Shown: one piece after another, positions 19,838 to 27,209 of the stretch
Layout of the letters: each line of letters begins with the position of its first letter
Numbering within the stretch: position 1 is the stretch's first letter
Source of the DNA: Leptotrichia sp. oral taxon 218
GTDB lineage: Bacteria; Fusobacteriota; Fusobacteriia; Fusobacteriales; Leptotrichiaceae
Direction: 5' to 3'
Assembly (NCBI RefSeq): GCF_018128225.1
Contig: NZ_CP072377.1
Location: forward strand, 1,178,001-1,242,000
DNA length: 64,000 bases
Notes under the pieces: model-generated
Database searches by the model: none
What the model was told of the DNA's origin: nothing
Seen by the model: only the letters and a program-made list of their open reading frames with translations
Position numbers and translations under genes: made by a program

Positions 19838-20758
19838 TTATTGCATTGAATCGTGAGATTTATCTGAATCCTGTTCTTTTTCCAAATTTACCTGATTTTG
19901 AATTTGGCTGTCAATTGCATCATTTTTGCTCCATTTATAAACCATTACATTTTGAATTTGAAAAATATCATATTCTGGTTTAAATCTAATTTCTTTTATC
20001 TTTTTAAATGCATTCATTTCAGTCACTTTAAATGTTCCAACTTTTATCCCTTTTGGAAAAACATCACTCACTCCAGAAGTTTCTACATTAAACAATGTAT
20101 TTTCATTAACTGATCCTTCATTAAAGTTTTGAATTGAAAAAGTTCCATTTCCATTTCCACGCAAAATTTGTAAATTTGTACCATTTAAAGTTACACTTAA
20201 TTTTGAATTTTTACTTGTCAAAAGAGTAACTTCCGAATATTCTGCATCAACTTTTGAAATTTTTCCAATCAAATAACCGTTGTACATAACTGGCAAATTT
20301 AATTTTATTCCTTGATTTTGTCCCTTATTGATAAAAAACTTCTCTGAATAATCTACATTTTCCACTAATGCAACATCAGCTGCTATAAACTCAGCGGGAT
20401 TTTTTTGACGCATTTCAAGCATTTTTCTCAAATTTTCATTTTCCACTTTTAAATATGCCAATTCTGTATTTTGAACTTTATTTTTTTGTAGCTCAAAATC
20501 TCTTGTCTTATTATTTTTTACATATTCTTCAATGTAACTGATGTCTTGTACTCTAGATTTTAATTTTAAAGTCTGAGTATATAACATACTTTTCACTTTC
20601 ACAAGCCTAAAATCTATTTCTTTAGAAATTCCGTCCAAAAAAGAAAATGAACTAGAAATTCTATTTTTTAGTGCAAATAGTATAATTATTATGACTATCA
20701 GTATTAAAATATTCCTCCCGGTGCTTTTTTTATCAGAAAACTCTCTACCTATTTTCAT
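19838..20758 (-). CDS. mreC: Rod shape-determining protein MreC
   Basis: Protein of 306 aa. It has a cytoplasmic N-terminus, one membrane helix (residues about 16-35), a periplasmic coiled coil (about 65-115) and the two-barrel MreC domain containing FFINKGQNQGIKLNLPVM and GVSDVFPKGIKVGTF. It organises the elongasome with MreD and PBP2. No mreB or mreD is adjacent. It is the first gene of the ten-gene minus-strand operon ending at dinB. Confidence 0.92.
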   Translation of the reverse strand: MKIGREFSDKKSTGRNILILIVIIIILFALKNRISSSFSFLDGISKEIDFRLVKVKSMLYTQTLKLKSRVQDISYIEEYVKNNKTRDFELQKNKVQNTELAYLKVENENLRKMLEMRQKNPAEFIAADVALVENVDYSEKFFINKGQNQGIKLNLPVMYNGYLIGKISKVDAEYSEVTLLTSKNSKLSVTLNGTNLQILRGNGNGTFSIQNFNEGSVNENTLFNVETSGVSDVFPKGIKVGTFKVTEMNAFKKIKEIRFKPEYDIFQIQNVMVYKWSKNDAIDSQIQNQVNLEKEQDSDKSHDSMQ

Positions 20759-20844
20759 TATTTATTTCCTCTCATAAATTTGTAATAAAACCAACTTTCA
20801 AAATGTTAATTTTATTTATAAGTTCACAATATACTTACAATCTA

Positions 20845-20873
20845 AATATAGCACATTTATCACACTTTATCAA
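20845..20873 (-). promoter_or_regulatory. Promoter of the mreC-dinB operon
   Basis: Minus strand TTGATA (20873-20868), 17 bp, TATATT (20850-20845), 86 bases before mreC. Gene gaps downstream are short or negative up to dinB. Confidence 0.6.
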
Positions 20874-21024
20874 TAGTTAATTTTTATTTTAATTAATTCA
20901 AAATATGTTTATTTTTATATTGCATTATACTAATAAACTTGCTTTTTTATTATACTACATTTTTTTTGCTTTGTAAACTTAATTATATTTTTTAATTATT
21001 TATTTTCCCGATTTCCAGAACTTT

Positions 21025-22374
21025 TTAAAGTTTTAAGAACATCGCAGCAAAATTAAAATAAATTACAAGTGTCACAGCATCTGAAATTGTTGTTATCAAA
21101 GGTGTTGCCATAACTGCTGGATCGGCCTTCACAATTTTTGCTCCAAGCGGAAGCAGTGCTCCAACCAGTTTTGATACAATTACTGTAAATACAAGTGTCA
21201 ATGAAACGACAAAAGCAATTACAAAATTAGTTTTTTCAAGTGTTATAAGTCTTATAAAATTTAACAGCGCCAAAACTATTGAAACCATTATTCCAATTGA
21301 AAATTCTTTTTTTATTACTTTAAAGGCATCTTTTGGAGAAATTTCCCCAAGTGCAAGTGAACGGATTACAACCGTTGAAGATTGTGAACCAACATTTCCT
21401 CCGCTTGACATAAGCATTGGGATAAATGCTGTTAAAATTATTGACTTTGCCAGAACTTTTTCATAACCTTGTATTATATTTCCAGAAATTGTGTCGGAAA
21501 TCATAAGAACTGCAAGCCATCCGATTCTTTGCTTTGCCATCGTAAAGATGCTTGTTTTTAAATAGGAATCATCGGTAGGTGAAGTAATTCCAGCCATTTT
21601 GTGAAAATCTTCCGTAACTTCCTGATCCACAACATCCAGAACATCATCCACCGTAATTATTCCCAAAAGCCTATTTTCATGGTCAACAACTGGCATAACG
21701 ATAAAATCGTACTTTTTAAATAAATCTGCAACTTTTTCCTGATCATCATGTGTATTTACACTTACAAAATTTGTATTCATAATATTTTCAATTACAGTAT
21801 TGTCCTTTTTAGAAATCAATTCCTTTAGTGAAAGCACACCTTCCAATTTCCCTTTTTTGTCCGTAACATAGCAAGTATAAATATTTTCCTTGTCTTTCCC
21901 AGTTTTTTTAAGCTGTCCTATCGCCTCTTGAACTGTCATATTTTTCTGAAAATCCACATATTCAGTCGTCATAATGCTTCCAGCTGAATTATCTGGATAT
22001 TTTAGAAGCTGGTTTATCAAATGTCTATCTTTTCTATCCGTATTTTTCAAGATTTTTTTTACAATATCCGACGGCATTTCCTCGATAATGTCAACAATAT
22101 CGTCAAAATACAGTTCATCAAATATTTCTCGTGTTTCAACATCAGTTGAAGCGTGAATAATCATTTCCTGATGTTCACTATCCAAATATGAAAACACATC
22201 CGCCGCTTTATCTTTTTTTAAAAGTCTAAAAATCATTATTACAAGCTCTGGCAGTTTAAATAAATTTATCACATCAGAAATTTCAACTGCATTTAATTTA
22301 TCTAATTCTTTTTTTATTTCAAAATATTTTTTTTCTTTCAAAAGATCTTCAATTATTCTTTTTATTTTTTTCAT
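21025..22374 (-). CDS. mgtE: Magnesium transporter MgtE (downstream copy)
   Basis: Protein of 449 aa. Order: N domain (about 1-130, with [16 protein letters not shown]), a CBS pair (about 135-255, containing TVQEAIGQLKK and GIITVDDVLDVVDQE), a plug helix, and five membrane helices (about 285-449). The pore carries the Mg2+ signature SSGGNVGSQSSTVVIRSLALGE. In the family the cytosolic domains close the channel when internal Mg2+ is high. It lies 89 bases after a paralogue and is probably cotranscribed with it. SD GAGGTG. Confidence 0.93.
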   Translation of the reverse strand: MKKIKRIIEDLLKEKKYFEIKKELDKLNAVEISDVINLFKLPELVIMIFRLLKKDKAADVFSYLDSEHQEMIIHASTDVETREIFDELYFDDIVDIIEEMPSDIVKKILKNTDRKDRHLINQLLKYPDNSAGSIMTTEYVDFQKNMTVQEAIGQLKKTGKDKENIYTCYVTDKKGKLEGVLSLKELISKKDNTVIENIMNTNFVSVNTHDDQEKVADLFKKYDFIVMPVVDHENRLLGIITVDDVLDVVDQEVTEDFHKMAGITSPTDDSYLKTSIFTMAKQRIGWLAVLMISDTISGNIIQGYEKVLAKSIILTAFIPMLMSSGGNVGSQSSTVVIRSLALGEISPKDAFKVIKKEFSIGIMVSIVLALLNFIRLITLEKTNFVIAFVVSLTLVFTVIVSKLVGALLPLGAKIVKADPAVMATPLITTISDAVTLVIYFNFAAMFLKL

Positions 22375-22463
22375 TTTTTTCTCACCTCATTTTTCTTATA
22401 TTAGTTGCCATATAACTTCGATTAGACAATCAATTTTTATATTCTTAAATTTTATAAAAATAT

Positions 22464-23813
22464 TTACTTTATAACATTACTTAAAAACATAGTTGCAAAT
22501 CTAAAGTAAATAGTAAGAGTAAGCGCATCTAAAATCGTTGTTATTAAAGGCCCTGCCATTATTGCCGGATCCATTTTAAAAGTTTTAGCGATAACTGGTA
22601 AAAAAGCACCTATTATTTTAGAAATTATAACTACAAAAATTAAAGTTACTGAAACTGTCATTGCAACATTTAAAGGTGTTTTTGTCAAAGTTATAATTCT
22701 TAAAAAATTTATTGCCGCCAAAACAACAGCTACTATAAATGAAATAAGAAATTCTTTTTTTAATATTTTAAAAGTATCTTTTGTATCAACTTCCCCCAAT
22801 GCCAAAGCACGGACTACAATTGTCGAAGACTGTGCGCCTGCATTTCCTCCAGTGTCCATCAGCATTGGAATAAATGAAGAAAGTATAACTACAGACTGCA
22901 GCACATCTTCATATTTGCTTATAATTCTTCCAGTAAATGTAGCAGAAATCATAAGCACAATAAGCCAGCTAATTCTTTGTCTTGCCATTGTAAAGGCGCT
23001 TGTTTTTAAATAAGACTCCTCCACAGGCGAAATCCCAGCCATTCTATGAAAATCCTCTGTCGCTTCCTGTTCCACAACATCCATTACATCATCAATCGTA
23101 ATGATTCCTAAAAGTCTATTTTCATCATCAGTCACAGGAAGTACGATAAGATTATATTTTTTTATTATTTCTGCAACCTTTTCCTGATCATCATTTACAT
23201 GAACACTTATTACATTTTTATTCATAAGATTTTGAATTGGCTCATCATCCTCGCTCGTAATAAGCTCTTTTAGGGAAATTACTCCTTCCAGCCTCCTACC
23301 TTCATCAATCACATAGCAGGTATAGACATTTGCCATATCTTCCATAACATCCCTAATTTTAAAAATTGCAGAAGAAGCTGTCATATCCTTTTTTAAGTCC
23401 ATATATTCAGTTGTCATAATGCTTCCAGCTGAATTTTCAGGATATTTTAACAAAAGATTTATTGTGTGTCTGTCTTTTGCATCAGTATTCTTTAATATTT
23501 TTTTTACTACATTCGATGGCATTTCTTCGATAATATCGACAATATCGTCAAAATACAGCTCATCAAATATATTTTTAGTTTCCACATCTGTCATAGTTTT
23601 AATAATCATTTCCTGATGTTCACTGTCCAGATACGAAAATACATCAGCTGCCCTATTTTTAGAAAGTAGCCGAAAAATCATTATTAGTTCAGAAGACTCA
23701 AACTGATTCAGCAGTTCTGAAACTTCCACAATGTTTAAATCATTTAAATATTTTCTAATTTCAAAATATTTTTTTTCATCTATAAGTTTTTGAATAATGT
23801 TGTTTTCCATCAT
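22464..23813 (-). CDS. mgtE: Magnesium transporter MgtE (upstream copy)
   Basis: Protein of 449 aa, a paralogue of the next gene downstream with the same N domain, CBS pair and membrane domain. Pore signature: DTGGNAGAQSSTIVVRALALGE, where the neighbour has SSGGNVGSQ. Translation may begin at either of two adjacent ATGs (23813 or 23810); SD GGAG. It is preceded by a leader of about 265 bases that holds a candidate regulatory peptide and hairpin. Tandem copies may form heteromers or differ in Mg2+/Mn2+ preference; this is inference. Confidence 0.93.
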   Translation of the reverse strand: MMENNIIQKLIDEKKYFEIRKYLNDLNIVEVSELLNQFESSELIMIFRLLSKNRAADVFSYLDSEHQEMIIKTMTDVETKNIFDELYFDDIVDIIEEMPSNVVKKILKNTDAKDRHTINLLLKYPENSAGSIMTTEYMDLKKDMTASSAIFKIRDVMEDMANVYTCYVIDEGRRLEGVISLKELITSEDDEPIQNLMNKNVISVHVNDDQEKVAEIIKKYNLIVLPVTDDENRLLGIITIDDVMDVVEQEATEDFHRMAGISPVEESYLKTSAFTMARQRISWLIVLMISATFTGRIISKYEDVLQSVVILSSFIPMLMDTGGNAGAQSSTIVVRALALGEVDTKDTFKILKKEFLISFIVAVVLAAINFLRIITLTKTPLNVAMTVSVTLIFVVIISKIIGAFLPVIAKTFKMDPAIMAGPLITTILDALTLTIYFRFATMFLSNVIK

Positions 23814-23869
23814 TAATCTCCAATCTCCTTTCTCTTTTGCATTTTCAATTTTTTAACTTTTTAACTTTA

Positions 23870-23930
23870 TATGCAAATAAAATCAGGAGAATAACAATAC
23901 GAAGATATTCCCTTTATCCATATTTGCATA
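23870..23930 (-). promoter_or_regulatory. Nested hairpin in the mgtE leader, overlapping the leader peptide
   Basis: In the minus-strand RNA, TATGCAAATA (23930-23921) pairs with TATTTGCATA (23879-23870), 10 bp. Inside is a smaller hairpin, GGGAATA with TATTCTCC around TCTTCGTATTGT. The 5' arm of the outer stem is made by the last sense codons (Leu-Cys-Lys-Tyr) of the leader peptide, so a translating ribosome would open it. No long T-run follows, so it is not a plain intrinsic terminator. It does not resemble the M-box consensus. Confidence 0.5.
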
Positions 23931-23991
23931 AATTCATAAATTTTAAATTATTTAAATTTTCAAATCTCTCTTCCGGGACTTCCTCGTTCAA
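23914..23991 (-). CDS. Candidate acidic/proline leader peptide of mgtE (25 aa)
   Basis: A TTG-started frame of 25 codons with SD GGAGG (24004-24000) eight bases upstream. The peptide begins MNEEVPEERFE, with four Glu and one Pro in the first eight residues, and ends NLCKYG before TAA. It lies in the 5' leader of a Mg2+ transporter, and its final codons form one arm of an RNA stem. In enterobacteria the mgtA leader peptide MgtL uses acidic and proline residues to destabilise ribosomes at low Mg2+. A comparable role here is my inference. A chance frame is possible; an overlapping ATG gives only two codons. Confidence 0.4.
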   Translation of the reverse strand: MNEEVPEERFENLNNLKFMNLCKYG

Positions 23992-24085
23992 AACATCCAC
24001 CTCCAAAATTATAAATTTTTATAAATTTAAAATTTAAATTTAGATTTTTAATTTAAACTAAAAAATAAATTTTACATCCATAAAA

Positions 24086-24114
24086 ATTTTACCAAACAAG
24101 TTAATCATTGTCAA
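24086..24114 (-). promoter_or_regulatory. Promoter of the mgtE leader
   Basis: Minus strand TTGACA (24114-24109), 17-bp spacer, TAAAAT (24091-24086). The transcript would start near 24079, leaving about 265 bases of leader before mgtE. Confidence 0.7.
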
Positions 24115-24144
24115 ATAAATTTAAAATTTTTTAACAAAGCAAAT

Positions 24145-24189
24145 AAAAAATACTCAACTAGCAAACCATATCGCCATTTAAGTATTTTT
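24145..24189 (-). terminator. Terminator after the DUF421 gene
   Basis: AAAAAATACT (24145-24154) and AGTATTTTT (24181-24189) form the stem; the minus-strand product ends in U-rich sequence. Confidence 0.6.
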
Positions 24190-24205
24190 CTCTCTTAAAA
24201 TTTTT

Positions 24206-24883
24206 CTATTTTTTCACAATAAAAAGTTTTCCATCACCGCTATATTCAACAATGAAAAGTTCACTAAAATCAGTAATGTTATATTTTTCCAATTCTTCCT
24301 TCAACCAATTATCATCTTTTCCAATATGTTTCAAGTTATCCTCTTGTATATTCCCTTCAGAAACCAATAAATTTGAATAACCGCCTTCACCTTTTTTTAT
24401 AACAATAAGTTGTCCATTTGATTCCATAAAAGCTTCTTCTATATCTGATATTTGCGTAACACCTTTTGTTCTCAACTTTGTGTAAAAATCAGGAATTGAA
24501 AGTGTCGCTTGTGCAAAATTTTCTGTCAGCATTTTTCCATCTCTTATTAAGTACACAACTTGTCCATCTATCATTTTTTTTACGCTTTTATTTGTATTTT
24601 TTAAAAAATCAGTTACTGTCATTAGAAGTCCCCATATTAAAAGAACTATTAAAAATTGAATTATTGATATATTTGGACTATAAATTACACCACCGATAAT
24701 TCCCCCAAGGACATAATTACCTATTTGATCTTCTGTTGATGTTGGTGCCAATTGACTTCGTCCATTTAAATTCATGAATAAAACTAATGCAATAAATCCA
24801 ATTGTAAGTTTTATTGCAACAAGAATTATAAAATCCAAAATTACATCATCTTCCTTTCTTTTATATTTTTTATTTCTATTCAA
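24206..24883 (-). CDS. DUF421 family membrane protein (YetF-like)
   Basis: Protein of 225 aa. It has three membrane helices (about residues 15-38, 52-70 and 73-92) and then a cytoplasmic beta-rich domain containing VVYLIRDGKMLTENFAQATLS, typical of DUF421/YetF proteins. The role is unknown; spore-forming relatives use YetF-like proteins in stress. The frame starts at TTG 24883, six bases after the DUF3290 stop, without a clear SD, so the start is uncertain and translational coupling is likely. The DUF3290-DUF421 pairing is seen widely in Firmicutes and Fusobacteria. Confidence 0.8.
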   Translation of the reverse strand: MNRNKKYKRKEDDVILDFIILVAIKLTIGFIALVLFMNLNGRSQLAPTSTEDQIGNYVLGGIIGGVIYSPNISIIQFLIVLLIWGLLMTVTDFLKNTNKSVKKMIDGQVVYLIRDGKMLTENFAQATLSIPDFYTKLRTKGVTQISDIEEAFMESNGQLIVIKKGEGGYSNLLVSEGNIQEDNLKHIGKDDNWLKEELEKYNITDFSELFIVEYSGDGKLFIVKK

Positions 24884-24889
24884 ATGCCA

Positions 24890-25333
24890 TTATTCTTTAA
24901 GCATCTTAACTTCATCCACATAAGGAACTGTCATTTGTTCAACTAATATATTGTTTCCTACCCAGTGAATTTGGTAAAATTTATCTTTTATCTTATAAAC
25001 AGTATCTTCTGTTATTTCAGGCGTATTTATAAAAATATCATTTTCATTAACTTTAAACTTTTCAGACAATTTTTTAATTACACTCGCTGAATTTTTATAA
25101 ACTTTTTCTTCATTATTTTTCGCTCTATAATTATCATAATGATATAATGCAAATAAGAAAATAAACATCAATCCAAGCAAACTAAGCTGTTTATCTCTAA
25201 GCGAAATACTTCCTTTAAACCATTTCCAAAATGCAAATAATATAAACGCTATTACTAAAATAATTACAACAAGAAAAAATTTATCCGTTACAAATTTTTG
25301 GTTTTCTAAATAATTAAAATTATAAAATTCCAT
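24890..25333 (-). CDS. DUF3290 family membrane protein
   Basis: Protein of 147 aa with two membrane helices (about residues 20-41 and 49-65), and a C-terminal domain (EDTVYKIKDKFYQIHWVG). This is the DUF3290 layout, and its gene is followed at once by the DUF421 partner, which strengthens both calls. The function is unknown; a two-component membrane complex is plausible. The 249 bases upstream, to the next gene, are AT-rich with no gene seen. Confidence 0.75.
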   Translation of the reverse strand: MEFYNFNYLENQKFVTDKFFLVVIILVIAFILFAFWKWFKGSISLRDKQLSLLGLMFIFLFALYHYDNYRAKNNEEKVYKNSASVIKKLSEKFKVNENDIFINTPEITEDTVYKIKDKFYQIHWVGNNILVEQMTVPYVDEVKMLKE

Positions 25334-25582
25334 ACTTTTAATATCTCCTCCTTTTCTACTTTTTTCTTCTTTTTCTTTTTATTTTTTATAATTTAAGAAA
25401 TAAAAAAAACTAGCACAAAATAATCTAAATTTATTGTATCAAAATTTTTATACAATTTCAAATGTTATTTTTTCTAAAATCCCCTTAATTTCAATATTGT
25501 AATTTATGAAAATAAAAAATAATTTAAATAAACTATAAAACATCAATAAATTTAAAACATAAGAAAAATCAACTCTTTCAAT

Positions 25583-26956
25583 TTATTTCACACTTCCAAA
25601 TAAATCATTCAAAGCCTCGCTCATTGTCGGATGAGTAAATATCATATCTTTTAGGAATGTGTATTTTTGTTCAGCTTTCATGGCCGCTGCAACAATGTTT
25701 ATCATTTCGTGGGAAGTGTTACATAGTAAAGTACATCCCAGTATTTTATCTGTTTTTGCATCTATAACTGCTTTAAGCAGTCCATCTGTTACACCTTCTA
25801 TTTTTGCTTTTGGAATTGCCATTGCTTCAAGTCTTCCTGTTTTTACTTCATATCCTTTGGCAATCGCTTCGCTTTCAGTCATTCCAACTCTTGATAATGG
25901 CGGATTTACAAATACGCTGTATGGAATTACATTTCTGTCGTTTATCGTTCTGTTTCCTCCACTATAAAGATTATCTCTTATTATTCTAAAGTCATCAAGA
26001 GAAATATATGTAAATTGAAGTCCGCCTTTCACATCTCCCATTGCCCAAATGTTATCAGCTGTTGTTTTCAATGCTTCATCAACTACAACCGCACCTTTTT
26101 CGTCGGTTTTTACTCCTGCCGCTTCTAAATTAAGACCTTCTGTATTAGGCTTTCTTCCAATTGCCACAAGAATTGCGTCTGATTCAATTTCGCTCTTGTC
26201 TGCTCCCTGTGAAATTTGCACATATCCTTTTCCGTTTTTATCAATAATTTCCTCAATTTTTGATTCCAGTAAAAATTTAATCCCTTTTGCCTCAAATATA
26301 GCCCTTGCTCTATCAGCAATTTCTTCATCTTCTCTAGGCATAAGTCTTTGTGCCAAATCAATCACTGTAACTTCTGACCCAAAATCAGCATACATCGAAG
26401 CAAATTCCAGTCCAATGTACCCTGCTCCCAAAATGGTCAATTTTTTAGGAAGTTCCTTTAATTCCATAATTGAAGTGCTTGTATAAATGTGATTACTTTC
26501 TTTAAGTCCTTTTATACCAGGAATTATTGTAGTCGAACCTGTATTTATAAATATCTTTTCCCCTTCAATCTGAACATTTTCCCCATTACTTTCAATATTA
26601 ACCACATTTTTTGAAGCAAAACTTCCAAATCCATCATAAATATCAATATTTTCCTTTGTAGCCAGCATTTCATAATTTTTTCCACGCAATGCACCAATCA
26701 ATTTATTTTTATTATTTATACTTTCTTCATAAAATCTTTCTTTTTCTTCAATGCCATTTAACCCTTTATTTTTAAGAACTTTTGTACTATCAACAAGCTT
26801 TTTCGTAGGAATACATCCAATATTTATACAAGTTCCTCCATACATCTTATCCGATTTCTCAACCAAAGCCACATTTTGACCTTTCCCAGCCAAAAATCCT
26901 GCCAAAGTTTTTCCACCTTTTCCAAATCCAATTATTATTGCATCATATTTTTTCAT
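25583..26956 (-). CDS. FAD-dependent pyridine nucleotide-disulfide oxidoreductase (RclA/MerA-like)
   Basis: Protein of 457 aa. It has an FAD motif GFGKGGKTLAG, a redox-active pair Cys43/Cys48 in GGTCINIGCIPTKK, an NAD(P) motif GAGYIGLEFA, a second FAD motif AMGDVKGG, and a C-terminal dimerisation domain with HPTMSEALNDLFG. The C-terminal His of lipoamide/glutathione reductases appears as THPTMSE. RclA-like (hypohalite response) or a generic disulfide reductase are both possible. The start is ATG 26956, eight bases after AGGA; earlier in-frame ATGs lack an SD. Transcribed divergently from the KAP gene. Confidence 0.8.
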   Translation of the reverse strand: MKKYDAIIIGFGKGGKTLAGFLAGKGQNVALVEKSDKMYGGTCINIGCIPTKKLVDSTKVLKNKGLNGIEEKERFYEESINNKNKLIGALRGKNYEMLATKENIDIYDGFGSFASKNVVNIESNGENVQIEGEKIFINTGSTTIIPGIKGLKESNHIYTSTSIMELKELPKKLTILGAGYIGLEFASMYADFGSEVTVIDLAQRLMPREDEEIADRARAIFEAKGIKFLLESKIEEIIDKNGKGYVQISQGADKSEIESDAILVAIGRKPNTEGLNLEAAGVKTDEKGAVVVDEALKTTADNIWAMGDVKGGLQFTYISLDDFRIIRDNLYSGGNRTINDRNVIPYSVFVNPPLSRVGMTESEAIAKGYEVKTGRLEAMAIPKAKIEGVTDGLLKAVIDAKTDKILGCTLLCNTSHEMINIVAAAMKAEQKYTFLKDMIFTHPTMSEALNDLFGSVK

Positions 26957-27130
26957 CTTTTTCATCCTTTCCATTTCATACAACTATAATTACATAATTG
27001 TATTTATTATAAAATTAATTTTTATATTATAAGAGTACCACATTTTTTGTAAAAAAACAAGAGTATTTGTGTTTACAAATTTTATTATTTTTTTTACTTT
27101 TTATCTTATTTTCTTTTTTCCATTATTATA

Positions 27131-27139
27131 TGCTATAAT
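27131..27139 (+). promoter_or_regulatory. Extended -10 promoter of the KAP gene
   Basis: TATAAT at 27134-27139 with TG one base upstream (TGCTATAAT). No good -35 box is seen. It lies 70 bases before ATG 27210. Confidence 0.5.
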
Positions 27140-27188
27140 AAAATATATATTGAAAAATAAAGAACTTAAATATTAAAAAATATAAATA

Positions 27189-27202
27189 AAGGAGTGTGTA
27201 CA
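27189..27202 (+). repeat. Left direct repeat flanking the KAP gene
   Basis: AAGGAGTGTGTACA immediately before the KAP start; 13 of 14 bases recur at 29733-29746 right after its stop. GTGTGTACAAA also matches an insertion-sequence end near 48.0 kb. This copy may supply the gene's SD (AAGGAG), though the spacing of 15 bases is long. Confidence 0.6.
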
Positions 27203-27209
27203 AACAACT

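Noticed and set aside
23814-24080. M-box Mg2+ riboswitch before mgtE
   Set aside because: The conserved M-box core bases are not present; the only structure seen is the peptide-overlapping hairpin.
26049-26486. Plus-strand frame of 145 codons opposite the flavin oxidoreductase
   Set aside because: The oxidoreductase frame has clear motifs throughout; the opposite frame has none.
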